DNA of 64,000 nucleotides, taken from assembly GCF_010093235.1 (NCBI RefSeq), contig NZ_PDWP01000004.1, forward strand, positions 83,658 to 147,657, in the 5' to 3' direction. The notes under the pieces are model-generated. The model was not told where the DNA came from. It saw nothing but the letters and a program-made list of their open reading frames with translations, and ran no database searches. The translations under genes and the position numbers were made by a program. Origin of the DNA: Pseudoxanthomonas suwonensis. GTDB lineage: Bacteria > Pseudomonadota > Gammaproteobacteria > Xanthomonadales > Xanthomonadaceae. Of this stretch, positions 41,782-50,962 are shown piece by piece; position 1 is the first letter of the stretch, and each line of letters begins with the position of its first letter.

Positions 41782-41790
41782 TGTTAAACT
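41782..41790 (+). promoter_or_regulatory. Possible extended -10 promoter of the mrp operon
   Basis: TGTTAAACT resembles an extended -10 element (TGn then TAAACT) 35 bases before the mrpA start. No good -35 is found at 17 bp; the call is tentative. Confidence 0.35.
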
Positions 41791-41825
41791 CCGGGGTTCA
41801 CCTCGACGGCCGAACGTCCGCCCTG

Positions 41826-44669
41826 ATGGTCCCATTCCTGGAAGTACTCCTCGCCCTGCCCTTCCTGGCGGCGGCGCTGCTGGCCCTGCTGCGCCCACGT
41901 TCGCGCGCGGCCGCCGCATGGATCGCCGGAGCGGCCCCGCTGCTGGGCCTGGTGGTACTGGGCTGGCTGGCCCCCTCGATCCTGCAGGGCTGGATCGTCC
42001 GCGGCGAGCACGCCTGGATCCCGCAGATCGGCCTGGATTTCGACCTGCGCCTGGACGGCCTGGCCTGGATGTTCGCCGGCCTGGTGCTGGCGATCGGCGC
42101 GCTGGTGGTGCTGTACGCCCACTACTACCTGTCCGCGCGCGACAGCGCGGCGCGCTTCTTCAGCTACCTGCTGCTGTTCATGGGCTCGATGCTGGGCGTG
42201 GTCGTGGCCGGCAACCTGCTCCTGCTGTTGGTGTTCTGGGAACTGACCAGCATCAGCTCGTTCCTGCTGATCGGCTTCTGGACCCACCGCCAGGACGCGC
42301 GCGAGGGCGCGCGCATGGCCCTGGCCATCACCGGCGGCGGCGGCCTGGCCCTGCTCGGCGGCGTGCTGCTGATCGGCCGCATCGTCGGCAGCTACGACCT
42401 GGACGCGGTACTGGCCTCCGGCGAGCTGATCCGCGACAGCGCGCTCTACCCCTGGGCGCTGGGCCTGGTGCTGGCCGGCGTGTTCACCAAGAGCGCGCAG
42501 TTCCCGGTGCACTTCTGGCTGCCGCACGCGATGGCCGCGCCCACCCCGGTTTCGGCTTACCTGCACTCGGCGACCATGGTGAAGGCCGGCGTGTTCCTGC
42601 TGGCGCGGCTGCACCCGGCGCTGGCCGGCAGCGACCTGTTCTTCTACCTGGTCAGCGGCATCGGCGCGGCGACCCTGTTGCTGGGCGCCTGGTTCGCGAT
42701 CTTCCAGCACGACCTCAAGGGCCTGCTGGCGTACTCGACCATTTCCCACCTGGGCCTGATCACCCTGCTGTTCGGCCTGTCCACGCCGATGGCGGTGGTC
42801 GCCGGCGTGTTCCACATCCTCAACCACGCCACGTTCAAGGCCTCGCTGTTCATGGCCGCCGGCATCATCGACCACGAGACCGGCACCCGCGACATCCGCC
42901 GCCTGGGCAACCTGAGGAAGGCGATGCCGATGACCAGTGCGCTGGCGGTGATCGCCTCGCTGGCGATGGCCGGCATCCCGCTGCTCAACGGCTTCCTGTC
43001 CAAGGAAATGTTCTTCACCGAGGCGCTGGATATCCGCGGCCACGGCTACATGCGCCTGGCCATCGCCATCGCCGCCCTGCTGTACGGCATCTTCGGCGTG
43101 GCCTACAGCCTGCGCTTCGTCTACGAGACCTTCTTCGGCAGGGGTCCGCGCGCCCTGGACCGCGAGCCGCACGAGCCGCCGCGCTGGATGAAGATCCCGG
43201 TCGAGGTGCTGGTGGTGCTGTGCATCGCGGTCGGCGTGTTCCCGGCCTTCACCGTCGCCCCGATCCTGCATGCCGGCGCCGGCGCCATCCTCGGCGCGGA
43301 CATGCCCGACTACAGCCTCGCGGTGTGGCACGGGCTCAACGTGCCGCTGCTGATGAGCCTGTGCGGCATCGTCGGCGGCATCGCCCTGTACTTCGGCCTG
43401 CGTCGCCTGTTCGACCTGCACGCGATCGTGCGCGGCTCGCTGGGGCGCAACGTGTTCCGCTGGAACATGGACGCGCTGTACGCGCTGGCCAACCGCTTCA
43501 CCACCCGGATCGCCAACGGCAGCGTCCAGCGCAGCATGCTGCTGCTGGTGCTGGCGGCCCTGTCCGCCGGCGCCGCGCCGTTCGTGGACTCGCTGGGCGG
43601 CGGCGACCTGCCCGCGCTGCGCGCGCCCTCGTCGATGCCGCTGCTGGGCTGGTTCCTGTGGTTCGTGATGGTGGCCTGCACCGCCTGGACCATCCGCCTG
43701 TACCGCCAGCGCCTGCTGGCCCTGCTGGTGGTCGGCGGAATCGGCCTGATGGTCAGCATGGCCTTCGTGTTCCTGTCCGCCCCGGACCTGGCCCTGACCC
43801 AGCTGCTGGTGGAGATGGTCAGCCTGGCCCTGCTGCTGCTGGGCCTGCACTACCTGCCGCCGCGCTCGCCGCCGGAACGCCGCCCCGCGCGCCGCTACCG
43901 CGACATCGGTATCGCCGCCGCCGCCGGCCTGGGCGTTGCGCTGCTGGCGTACGCGATGATGACCCGCGACCCGAGCCCCGACGCGGCCAGCGTGGAGATG
44001 CTGGCGCGCTCGCTGCCGGAGGCCTACGGCCGCAACGTGGTCAACGTGATCCTGGTCGACTTCCGCGGCTTCGACACCTTCGGCGAGATCACCGTGTTCG
44101 GCGTGGCCGCGCTGATCGTGCACGCCCTGCTGCGGCGCGCGCGGATGGCCCCGGAAAAGGTCATGTCCGGCGGTCCAGTGAAGCTGCCGGTGCCGGCGGA
44201 CCTGGCCCAGCTGCTGTTCCCGCTGACCCTCACGGTGTCGGTGTTCCTGTTCCTGCGCGGGCACAACGCCCCGGGCGGCGGCTTCATCGCCGGCCTGGTG
44301 CTGGCGGTGCCGCTGCTGATCCAGTACGTGATCCAGGGCGCGGCCTCGGTCGAGTCGCGCTTCGGCTTCGACTACATCCGCTGCATTGGCGTGGGCCTGG
44401 TGGTGGCCGCGGCCAGCGGCGCGGCTGCGTTCCTGTTCGGCGTGCCGTTCCTCACCAGCGGCCACCTGGAGCTGGAACTTCCGCTGGTCGGCAACCTGGA
44501 ACTGGCCAGCGCCATGGGCTTCGACACCGGCGTGTACCTGGTGGTGTTCGGCGGAGCCATGCTGATCCTGTCGATGCTCGGCACCATCCGTCCCTCGCGC
44601 ACCACCGTGGCGCGGCTGGGCGTGATCGAGCCGGGCCAGCGTTCGACCCGTACCGGAGAACTGGGCTGA
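41826..44669 (+). CDS. mrpA: Mrp Na+/H+ antiporter subunit A fused to subunit B
   Basis: Largest subunit of the multi-subunit monovalent cation/proton antiporter, 947 residues. It has a NuoL/ND5-like proton-translocating part (about 1-600, with HFWLPHAMAAPTPVSAYLHSA-type motif near 235 and LAYSTISHLG), a MbhD/E-like middle part, and a complete MrpB-like C-terminal domain (about 785-945) with FLRGHNAPGGGFIAG. The A+B fusion explains why no separate mrpB exists. It is the first of six genes (A/B, C, D, E, F, G), each start overlapping the preceding stop. The complex exports Na+ for pH and salt homeostasis. Confidence 0.94.
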   Translation: MVPFLEVLLALPFLAAALLALLRPRSRAAAAWIAGAAPLLGLVVLGWLAPSILQGWIVRGEHAWIPQIGLDFDLRLDGLAWMFAGLVLAIGALVVLYAHYYLSARDSAARFFSYLLLFMGSMLGVVVAGNLLLLLVFWELTSISSFLLIGFWTHRQDAREGARMALAITGGGGLALLGGVLLIGRIVGSYDLDAVLASGELIRDSALYPWALGLVLAGVFTKSAQFPVHFWLPHAMAAPTPVSAYLHSATMVKAGVFLLARLHPALAGSDLFFYLVSGIGAATLLLGAWFAIFQHDLKGLLAYSTISHLGLITLLFGLSTPMAVVAGVFHILNHATFKASLFMAAGIIDHETGTRDIRRLGNLRKAMPMTSALAVIASLAMAGIPLLNGFLSKEMFFTEALDIRGHGYMRLAIAIAALLYGIFGVAYSLRFVYETFFGRGPRALDREPHEPPRWMKIPVEVLVVLCIAVGVFPAFTVAPILHAGAGAILGADMPDYSLAVWHGLNVPLLMSLCGIVGGIALYFGLRRLFDLHAIVRGSLGRNVFRWNMDALYALANRFTTRIANGSVQRSMLLLVLAALSAGAAPFVDSLGGGDLPALRAPSSMPLLGWFLWFVMVACTAWTIRLYRQRLLALLVVGGIGLMVSMAFVFLSAPDLALTQLLVEMVSLALLLLGLHYLPPRSPPERRPARRYRDIGIAAAAGLGVALLAYAMMTRDPSPDAASVEMLARSLPEAYGRNVVNVILVDFRGFDTFGEITVFGVAALIVHALLRRARMAPEKVMSGGPVKLPVPADLAQLLFPLTLTVSVFLFLRGHNAPGGGFIAGLVLAVPLLIQYVIQGAASVESRFGFDYIRCIGVGLVVAAASGAAAFLFGVPFLTSGHLELELPLVGNLELASAMGFDTGVYLVVFGGAMLILSMLGTIRPSRTTVARLGVIEPGQRSTRTGELG

Positions 44670-45145
44670 TGGAACTGGCGATGGCGAGCGCAATCGGCAT
44701 CCTCACCGCCGCGGGCGTGTACCTGCTGCTGCGCGCGCGCAGCTTCGACGTGATCCTGGGGCTGACCCTGCTGTCCTACGCCACCAACCTGCTGATCTTC
44801 TCCAGCGGGCGCCTGGTGACGGGCAAGGCGCCGGTGCTGCGCGACGGCATCCCCGCCGAGCCGGCGTACTACACCGACCCCCTGCCCCAGGCCCTGGTGC
44901 TGACCGCGATCGTGATCGCCTTCGCCATGACCGCAGTGATCATCGTGCTGGCCATCCGCAGCCGCGCCGACAACAACAGCGACCATGTCGACGGCAGCCG
45001 CGCCGAAGCGGAGTTCCAGCGACGCGAGCAGCTGCGCCACGACGAGGCGCGCCTGGCGGCGCACGCGGCCGAGCTGGTGGCGGGCAATGAATCGGTGCCG
45101 GCCCAGGGCGCGGTGGCCTCGCCCGACCGCGAGGGCCGCGCATGA
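44669..45145 (+). CDS. mrpC: Mrp antiporter subunit C (NuoK-like)
   Basis: A 158-residue NuoK-like subunit with three membrane helices; LLRARSFDVILGLTLLSYATN and LPQALVLTAIVIAFAMTAV are typical of MrpC. Beyond about residue 112 it carries a hydrophilic, charged tail of about 45 residues that ordinary MrpC (about 112 aa) lacks. The start shares one base with the mrpA stop (TGATG). Confidence 0.93.
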   Translation: MELAMASAIGILTAAGVYLLLRARSFDVILGLTLLSYATNLLIFSSGRLVTGKAPVLRDGIPAEPAYYTDPLPQALVLTAIVIAFAMTAVIIVLAIRSRADNNSDHVDGSRAEAEFQRREQLRHDEARLAAHAAELVAGNESVPAQGAVASPDREGRA

Positions 45146-46710
45146 GCGCGCACCTGCCGCTGCTGCCGATCCTGGTGCCGCTGGTGGCCGCGGCCCTGGC
45201 ACTGATGTTCGAGCACCGACGCTTCGGCATGGCGCCGCAGCGGATCGTGGCCTGGACGTCGATGGCCCTGATGCTGTTGGTCGCCGTGCTGCTGGTGCGC
45301 GGCGCAGGCGGCGGCGAGGTCGCCGTGTACCTGCTCGGCGACTGGCCGGCGCGGCTGGGCATCGCCCTGATGGTGGACCGGCTGGCGGCGCTGATGCTGC
45401 TGGTCGCGGTGCTGCTCGGCATCGGCTGCCTGCTGCACGCCTGCGCCGGCTGGGACCGCCGCGCGCCGCATTTCCATGCGTTCTTCCAGTTCCAGATGAT
45501 GGGCATCAACGGCGCCTTCCTCACCGGCGACGTGTTCAACCTGTTCGTGTTCTTCGAGATCCTGCTGATCGCCTCCTACGGCCTGATGCTCAGCGGCGGC
45601 CGCGGCGAGCGCATGCGCGCCGGCCTGCATTACGTGTCCTTCAACATCGCCGCCTCGACCCTGTTCCTGGTCGCCCTGGGCCTGGTCTACGGCCTGCTCG
45701 GCACGCTCAACATGGCCGAACTGGCGGTGCGCGTGGCCGAGGTGTCGCCGCAGGACCGCGCCCTGGTCCAGGCCGCCGGCGGCCTGCTGCTGGTGGTGTT
45801 CTGTGCCAAGGCGGCGCTGCTGCCGATGTACCTGTGGCTGCCGGAGACCTATACCCATGCCCCGGCGGCGGTGGCGGCCCTGTTCGCGGTGATGACCAAG
45901 GTCGGCCTGTACGCGGTGCTGCGCGTGGGCTCCCTGGTGTTCGGCCTGGCCGGGCCGCTGGCCGGCTTCGCCTGGCCGGCGATGCTGGTGCTGGGCGCGA
46001 TCACCCTGGTACTGGCGGCGCTGGGCGTGCTGGCCGCGCGCCGGCTGCGCTCGCTGGCCGCCTACCTGGTGCTGTCCTCGGCGGCGACCCTGTTCATCGC
46101 CTTCGCCCTGGACACCGCCGGCACGGTGGGCGCCGGCCTCTACTACCTGGTGCACAGCACCTTCGCCGGCGCGGCCCTGTTCCTGCTGGCCGACCTGGTG
46201 CGCCGCCGCCGCGGCGCGGCCAGCGACCGCAAGGACGTGGTCGCCGCCCTGCCCGGCTCCACCGTGCCGGCCGCGCTGTACCTGGTGGCCGCGGTGTCGC
46301 TGGCCGGCCTGCCGCCGCTGTCGGGCTTCATCGGCAAGCTGGTGATGCTGGAGGCGGTACCCGATGGCCCGCGCACGTTCTGGGTGTGGCTGCTGGTGCT
46401 GGGCAGCAGCTTCATGATGCTCGTGGGGCTGGCGCGCGCCGGCACCCGCCTGTTCTGGCGCCAGGAGCCATGGCCCGACGCTTCGCCCGAACAGGTCGCC
46501 CGATACGTGCCGCGCGAGCAGATGCGCGAGGCGCCCAGCCGTCCGCTGGAAACGGCCGCCACGGTCCTCCTCCTCGCCTACGGCGTGGCCATGGTCCTGG
46601 GCGCTTCGCCGATGCTGGAATACACCCGCGCCACCGGCACCCAGCTGCAGGCGCCGGAAGCCTACGTGGAACAGGTGCGGGCGACGCTGCCGCAAGGGAG
46701 GACCCCGTGA
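45142..46710 (+). CDS. mrpD: Mrp antiporter subunit D (NuoN/NuoM-like)
   Basis: A 522-residue antiporter-like subunit with about 14 membrane helices, the second proton/cation channel of the complex. Motifs include VFNLFVFFEILLIASYGL, the lysine in FCAKAALLPMYLWLPETYTHAP, and the broken-helix region around SAATLFIAFAL. ATGA overlap with mrpC. Its length is typical (about 500). Confidence 0.94.
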   Translation: MSAHLPLLPILVPLVAAALALMFEHRRFGMAPQRIVAWTSMALMLLVAVLLVRGAGGGEVAVYLLGDWPARLGIALMVDRLAALMLLVAVLLGIGCLLHACAGWDRRAPHFHAFFQFQMMGINGAFLTGDVFNLFVFFEILLIASYGLMLSGGRGERMRAGLHYVSFNIAASTLFLVALGLVYGLLGTLNMAELAVRVAEVSPQDRALVQAAGGLLLVVFCAKAALLPMYLWLPETYTHAPAAVAALFAVMTKVGLYAVLRVGSLVFGLAGPLAGFAWPAMLVLGAITLVLAALGVLAARRLRSLAAYLVLSSAATLFIAFALDTAGTVGAGLYYLVHSTFAGAALFLLADLVRRRRGAASDRKDVVAALPGSTVPAALYLVAAVSLAGLPPLSGFIGKLVMLEAVPDGPRTFWVWLLVLGSSFMMLVGLARAGTRLFWRQEPWPDASPEQVARYVPREQMREAPSRPLETAATVLLLAYGVAMVLGASPMLEYTRATGTQLQAPEAYVEQVRATLPQGRTP

Positions 46711-47219
46711 GCACCAGGGAACGCAAGCCGCTGCTGCGCCGCATCGTCCCCTCGCTGCCGCTGGCGGCGACGGTGTTCGTGTTCTGGCTGCTGATGAACT
46801 CGGAGGTCAGCGTCGGCCATGCGCTGATGGGACTGCTGCTGGCGCTGGTCATCCCGCCGTTCGCCGCGCGCCTCGACCGCGAGTTCGCCCGCATCGGGCG
46901 GATCGGCGGGATCCCGCGGATGCTGTGCGTGCTGGCGCTGGACGTGGTCCGCTCCAACATCACCGTGGCCCGCCAGGTGCTGGGCCCGGAGGAGGAAATC
47001 ACTCCCGGCTTCATCTGGCTGCCGCTGGACATCGGCAACATCCATGGCATCGCCGCGCTGACCAGCATGATCACCCTGACCCCGGGCACCGTATCGGCAT
47101 CGCTGTCCGAGGACCGCCGCTACCTGCTGGTGCACGTGCTCAACCTCAAGGACGCGGACGCCGTGATCCAGGAGATCAAGACCCGCTACGAGGCCCCACT
47201 CATGGAGATCTTCCCGTGA
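46707..47219 (+). CDS. mrpE: Mrp antiporter subunit E
   Basis: A 170-residue subunit with two or three N-terminal helices and a cytosolic part. The segment DVVRSNITVARQVLGPEEEI and the motif LTSMITLTPGTVSASLSEDRRYLLVHVL are diagnostic of MrpE/MnhE. The start is a GTG overlapping the mrpD stop (GTGA), with GGGAGG upstream. Confidence 0.93.
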   Translation: MSTRERKPLLRRIVPSLPLAATVFVFWLLMNSEVSVGHALMGLLLALVIPPFAARLDREFARIGRIGGIPRMLCVLALDVVRSNITVARQVLGPEEEITPGFIWLPLDIGNIHGIAALTSMITLTPGTVSASLSEDRRYLLVHVLNLKDADAVIQEIKTRYEAPLMEIFP

Positions 47220-47500
47220 CCCCGCAGGCACTGGTCGGCTGGGCCATCGTCGGCACCATGCACGTGACCGCATTCGCCATGCTGCTGGCGCTGTACCGCC
47301 TGCTGCGCGGCCCCTCGGTGCCCGATCGCATCCTGGCCCTGGACACCCTGTCGGTGGCCGCGATCGCCCAGCTGATCCTGCTGGGCATGCACCTCAATAC
47401 GGCCATCTACTTCGAGGCGGCGCTGATCATCGCCATGCTCGGTTTCGTCAGCACCGTGGTGCTGAGCAAGTACGTACTGCGCAGGGACATCGTCGAATGA
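47216..47500 (+). CDS. mrpF: Mrp antiporter subunit F
   Basis: A 94-residue, three-helix subunit; LLRGPSVPDRILALDTLSV is the family signature, followed by YFEAALIIAMLGFVSTVVLSKYVLR. The GTG start overlaps the mrpE stop codon. Its size matches MrpF of other species (about 90). Confidence 0.93.
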   Translation: MTPQALVGWAIVGTMHVTAFAMLLALYRLLRGPSVPDRILALDTLSVAAIAQLILLGMHLNTAIYFEAALIIAMLGFVSTVVLSKYVLRRDIVE

Positions 47501-47856
47501 GCTGGATCATTGCCATGCTGCTGGTCTTCCTGCTGGCGGCCGGCGCCTTCTTCATCCTGGTCGGCTCGATCGGCCTGGTGAAGTTCTCCGAGTTCTTCAA
47601 GCGCCTGCACGCGCCGACCAAGGCCAGCACCCTGGGCGTGGGCTGCGTGCTGCTGGCCTCGGTCGGCTACCACTGGCTGGGCGAGACCGACCCGCAGCCG
47701 CGCGAGCTCCTGATCACCGCGTTCCTGTTCATCACCGCGCCGATCGGCGCCCACCTGATGGCCAAGGCGGCGCTGTCGCTGCACATGGCCGAGCGCCCGG
47801 CCCAACCCGAGGGCGAGGCGGTGGGCGAAGGCCGGGGACCCGACCAAGACGCCTGA
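47497..47856 (+). CDS. mrpG: Mrp antiporter subunit G
   Basis: The last subunit, 119 residues with three helices: LLAAGAFFILVGSIGLVKFSEFFKRLHAPTKASTLG contains the MrpG hallmark (read in two parts, GLVKFSEFFKRLHAPTK then ASTLG). FITAPIGAHLMAKAAL ends the membrane part. ATGA overlap with mrpF. A convergent exchanger gene ends seven bases later. Confidence 0.93.
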   Translation: MSWIIAMLLVFLLAAGAFFILVGSIGLVKFSEFFKRLHAPTKASTLGVGCVLLASVGYHWLGETDPQPRELLITAFLFITAPIGAHLMAKAALSLHMAERPAQPEGEAVGEGRGPDQDA

Positions 47857-47863
47857 ACGCCGC

Positions 47864-48811
47864 TCAGAGCAGCACCAGCTCCAGCACGACCCAGGCCGCG
47901 AACACAGCCGCCAGGACGCCGCCCTCGCCGCGCGAGAGCCGCCGGTCGCCACCCAGCATCGGCAGCGCCAGCAGGGCCAGCGCCAGCAGCGCAGGCAGCT
48001 CCAGGCGCACGAAGGAGGCCGGCAACGCCAGCGGCCGCACCGCAGCGGCGCCTCCGACCACCAGCAGCAGGTTGCACAGGCTGGAACCGAACACGTGGCC
48101 GGCGACCATGTCGCCCTGCCCGCGGCGCGCGGCGGCCACCGCCGCGGCGATCTCCGGCAGGGTGGTGCCGATGGCCACCGGCAGCAGGCCGGCCAGCAGC
48201 GGTGTCAGGCCCCAGGCCTGCCCCAGTTCCAGGGCGGCGGCGACGACCCAGCGCGCGCCGAACCACAGCAGCGCCAGGGCGATGGCCAGCCGCAACAGGT
48301 TCAGGCCCAGGCCGGTGCGGGTGGCGGCGTAGGCGGCGATCCCCTCCTGCACCTGGCGCGCCTCCAGCGTGCTCCGGCGCAGGACGAACGCCAGCACCAG
48401 GACGTAGGCGACCACCAGTGCCAGGCCGTCGGGACGGCCGATGTGGCCGTCGAGGCCGAGCGCCACCATGGCCACCGCCGCCGCCACGAGCATCGCCAGC
48501 TGCGGCAGCAGCAATCGCGCGCGCAGCAGCAGCGGCGCCGCCAGCGCGGCCAGGCCCAGGGTCAGGCCGAGGTTGGCCAGCGTGCTGCCGACCGCATTGC
48601 CCAGCGCCAGGTGCCCCTGGCCGATCGAGACCGCCCGGAGGTTGACCACCAGTTCCGGCAGCGAGGTGGCCAACGCCAGCAACAGCACGCCGGCCACGAA
48701 CGGGCGCATTCCCAGCCGCTGCGCCAGCCCGGAAACGCCCTTGACCGCCGAATCGCCGCCCAGCGCCAGGAGCAGCAGGCCGAGCGCGAACAGTCCCAGT
48801 GTCGCCGCCAT
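47864..48811 (-). CDS. Sodium/calcium exchanger-type membrane protein (CaCA family, YrbG-like)
   Basis: A 315-residue membrane protein with ten predicted helices and the two inverted alpha-repeats of the CaCA family: LALATSLPELVVNLRAVSIGQ with GNAVGSTLANLGLTLG, and PVAIGTTLPEIAAAVAAARR with GHVFGSSLCNLLLVVG. The acidic residues inside these repeats bind the cation. It probably exchanges Na+ or H+ for Ca2+. ATG 48811 is preceded by GGGAGGATC and preferred over ATG 48841. Its position next to the Mrp Na+/H+ operon may reflect a common ion-homeostasis region, although it is on the opposite strand. Confidence 0.9.
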   Translation of the reverse strand: MAATLGLFALGLLLLALGGDSAVKGVSGLAQRLGMRPFVAGVLLLALATSLPELVVNLRAVSIGQGHLALGNAVGSTLANLGLTLGLAALAAPLLLRARLLLPQLAMLVAAAVAMVALGLDGHIGRPDGLALVVAYVLVLAFVLRRSTLEARQVQEGIAAYAATRTGLGLNLLRLAIALALLWFGARWVVAAALELGQAWGLTPLLAGLLPVAIGTTLPEIAAAVAAARRGQGDMVAGHVFGSSLCNLLLVVGGAAAVRPLALPASFVRLELPALLALALLALPMLGGDRRLSRGEGGVLAAVFAAWVVLELVLL

Positions 48812-48870
48812 CGCGATCCTCCCTCGAAGGGCCGATTCCATGCGGCGCGGCAGGCAACCGCCGCGGCGGC

Positions 48871-49518
48871 TCAGCCGCAGCCTTCGACGTAGTCCACCTG
48901 CGGAGGCAGGCCGACGCGCCAGCCGTGGACGAAGCCGTCCGGCGTGACCTCGAACACAAGCACGGCCGGGGAATCGTCCGGGACGACCCGCAGGTACAGG
49001 CCGCCGTCCAGGTACTTGTGCGGGCGTTCCTCCACCTGGCCCGGGTAGAGATCGTGGATCCGCGCCGCTTCCATGCCGATCCGCCCGCCACCCGGCGCCT
49101 CGGCCCCGGCCTGGTCCACGTCCACCCTGACGAAACGCCCGCCTTCGATCATGAAGGCGGTGCCGAACCCATCCTCCGGACGTGGCTGCGGGAACAGGTA
49201 ATAGCAGGCCTGCGGATCGACCGGATTGGGACCGCCCTCGATCTCGCCTGTCCACGCCTCGCGCAGGTCCTCGGGGCCAGCCCCGAACGGCACCGGCCCG
49301 AAGCCTTCGAAACTTGCGGAAAGCGGCGCCAGCGACGAGGCCGCGTGCGGCACCGTGGCCGGCGGCACCGTTTCGGCTTCCTCGTAGACCGGGTGCTCCT
49401 GTGCCGTGGCGTCCCAGGCTTCGTCCCGGGTCCCTGCCTCCGGTGCCCGGGTGCACGACGCCAGCGCGAGTGCCAGGACCAGCAGGCAGGCATCGATCTT
49501 CCTTGCCGACGACGACAT
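48871..49518 (-). CDS. Hypothetical lipoprotein, 215 aa
   Basis: No family is recognised. A lipoprotein signal is visible (MSSSARKIDACLLVLALALASC, lipobox LASC), placing the mature protein in the cell envelope. The rest is soluble with an apparent globular domain: FGPVPFGAGPEDLREAW, QACYYLFPQPRPEDGFGTAFMIEGGRFVRVDV, GSPRIHD-like RIGMEAARIHDLYPG, and VFEVTPDGFVHGWRVG near the end. This pattern recalls small exported proteins of Xanthomonadaceae and enterics that respond to a phosphate-like ligand but nothing firm can be said. ATG 49518 follows GGGGGAAAC. It lies 59 bp upstream of the exchanger gene. Confidence 0.7.
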   Translation of the reverse strand: MSSSARKIDACLLVLALALASCTRAPEAGTRDEAWDATAQEHPVYEEAETVPPATVPHAASSLAPLSASFEGFGPVPFGAGPEDLREAWTGEIEGGPNPVDPQACYYLFPQPRPEDGFGTAFMIEGGRFVRVDVDQAGAEAPGGGRIGMEAARIHDLYPGQVEERPHKYLDGGLYLRVVPDDSPAVLVFEVTPDGFVHGWRVGLPPQVDYVEGCG

Positions 49519-49600
49519 GTTTCCCCCGGATGCGAGCCGCATTGGGGAAGGCTGCCGGAGCCCCCGTCAACGGGGAGCGAAGGCCGCGCCGGTGGCGCCG

Positions 49601-50905
49601 TCAGCGCGGCGGCTGGAAGTGCCGCTTCAGTCCCGCCCAGCACTCCAGGTAGTCGCGCTGGCGGTGCGGGGCGTCGAGTGCCTGCGCGGTCGGCCGCAGC
49701 ACGGCGCGGGTCTCGAACATGAAGGTCATGGTCCCGGTGATCACGTCCGGCTTCGACAGGTCCGCCTGCGAGGCCTTCTCGTAGGTGGTCGCGTCCGGGC
49801 CATGGCCGCTCATGCAGTTGTGCAGCGAGCAGCCACCGGGCACGAACCCTTCCGCCTTGGCGTCGTAGGCGCCGTGCACCAGGCCCATGAACTCGCTGGC
49901 CACGTTGCGATGGAACCACGGCGGGCGGAAGGTGTGCTGCGCCACCAGCCAGCGCGGCGGGAAGATCACGAAGTCGACGTTGGCCGTCCCGGGCGTATCG
50001 CTGGGCGAGGTCAGCACGGTGAAGATGGATGGATCCGGGTGGTCGAAACTGATCGAGCCGATGGTGTTGAAGCGGCGCAGGTCGTAGCGCCACGGCACGT
50101 GGTTGCCGTGCCAGGCCACCACGTCCAGCGGACTGTGGTCGATCGGCGCGCGCCACAGGTGGCCCTGGAACTTGGCCACCAGCTCGAAATCGCCCTCGAT
50201 GTCCTCGTACGCGGCCATCGGCGCCTGGAAGTCGCGCGGGTTGGCCAGGCCGTTGGAGCCGATCGGCCCGAGGTCCGGCAGCCGCAGGTGCGCGCCGAAG
50301 TTCTCCAGCACGTAGCCGCGGGAGGCGCCGTCCGGCAGCTCGACCCGGAAGCGGATGCCGCGCGGCACCAGCGCCACCTGCTGCGGTTCGACCTCGACCA
50401 CGCCCAGCTCGGTGGCGATGCGCAGCCGGCCCTGCTGCGGCACCAGCAGCAGCTCGCCGTCGGCATCATAGAAGTAGCGGCCGGCCATGTCGCGGTCGGC
50501 CGCGTACAGGTGCACGCCCACGCCCGCCTGCGCCGCCGGCGAGCCGTTGCCGGCCACGGTGTACAGGCCTTCGACGAAATCGGTGGGCTGCGCCGGCAGC
50601 GGCAGCGGATCCCAGCGCAGCTGCTCCGGGGTCACCGGGCCGTTGCCGAAATCGTTGTGGAGACGCGGCTGGTCGAACGGCGCGAAGCCGCCATGCATCG
50701 ACGCCGGGCGGATCCGGTACAGCCAGCTGCGCCGGTTCTGCGCGCGCGGGGCGGTGAAGGCGGTGCCGGAGATCTGTTCGGCGGACAGCCCGTGGGCCAC
50801 CCGCTGCGGCGAGTTCTGGCCTTCCGGCAGCGTCCCGGGAATGGCTTCGCTGGCGAACTCGTTGCCGAAGCCGGTCATGTACTGCAGTTCAGTCACAGCG
50901 TTCAT
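49601..50905 (-). CDS. hmgA: Homogentisate 1,2-dioxygenase HmgA
   Basis: HmgA opens the ring of homogentisate to maleylacetoacetate in tyrosine and phenylalanine breakdown. The 434-residue product starts [21 protein letters not shown], the typical N-terminus. It contains the non-heme iron site with [20 protein letters not shown] and [14 protein letters not shown]. It is transcribed after hppD on the same strand with a 57-bp gap that contains a hairpin. Fumarylacetoacetase and maleylacetoacetate isomerase are not in the window. Confidence 0.96.
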   Translation of the reverse strand: MNAVTELQYMTGFGNEFASEAIPGTLPEGQNSPQRVAHGLSAEQISGTAFTAPRAQNRRSWLYRIRPASMHGGFAPFDQPRLHNDFGNGPVTPEQLRWDPLPLPAQPTDFVEGLYTVAGNGSPAAQAGVGVHLYAADRDMAGRYFYDADGELLLVPQQGRLRIATELGVVEVEPQQVALVPRGIRFRVELPDGASRGYVLENFGAHLRLPDLGPIGSNGLANPRDFQAPMAAYEDIEGDFELVAKFQGHLWRAPIDHSPLDVVAWHGNHVPWRYDLRRFNTIGSISFDHPDPSIFTVLTSPSDTPGTANVDFVIFPPRWLVAQHTFRPPWFHRNVASEFMGLVHGAYDAKAEGFVPGGCSLHNCMSGHGPDATTYEKASQADLSKPDVITGTMTFMFETRAVLRPTAQALDAPHRQRDYLECWAGLKRHFQPPR

Positions 50906-50920
50906 CCTCGTTCGCCCTGC

Positions 50921-50949
50921 AAGCCCCTCCCCCTTCCGGAGAGGGGCTT
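50921..50949. terminator. Hairpin between hppD and hmgA
   Basis: AAGCCCCTC and GAGGGGCTT form a 9-bp stem with an 11-base loop in the 57 bp between the two genes. It may attenuate read-through from hppD to hmgA or stabilise mRNA ends; T-run is short. Confidence 0.4.
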
Positions 50950-50962
50950 TCCCGTCCTGCTG

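Noticed and set aside
41784..44693. Long open frame (969 codons) on the minus strand opposite mrpA
   Set aside because: Composition rich in Gln, His, Arg and Gly typical of antisense frames in GC-rich DNA; the plus strand carries clear MrpA/MrpB motifs.
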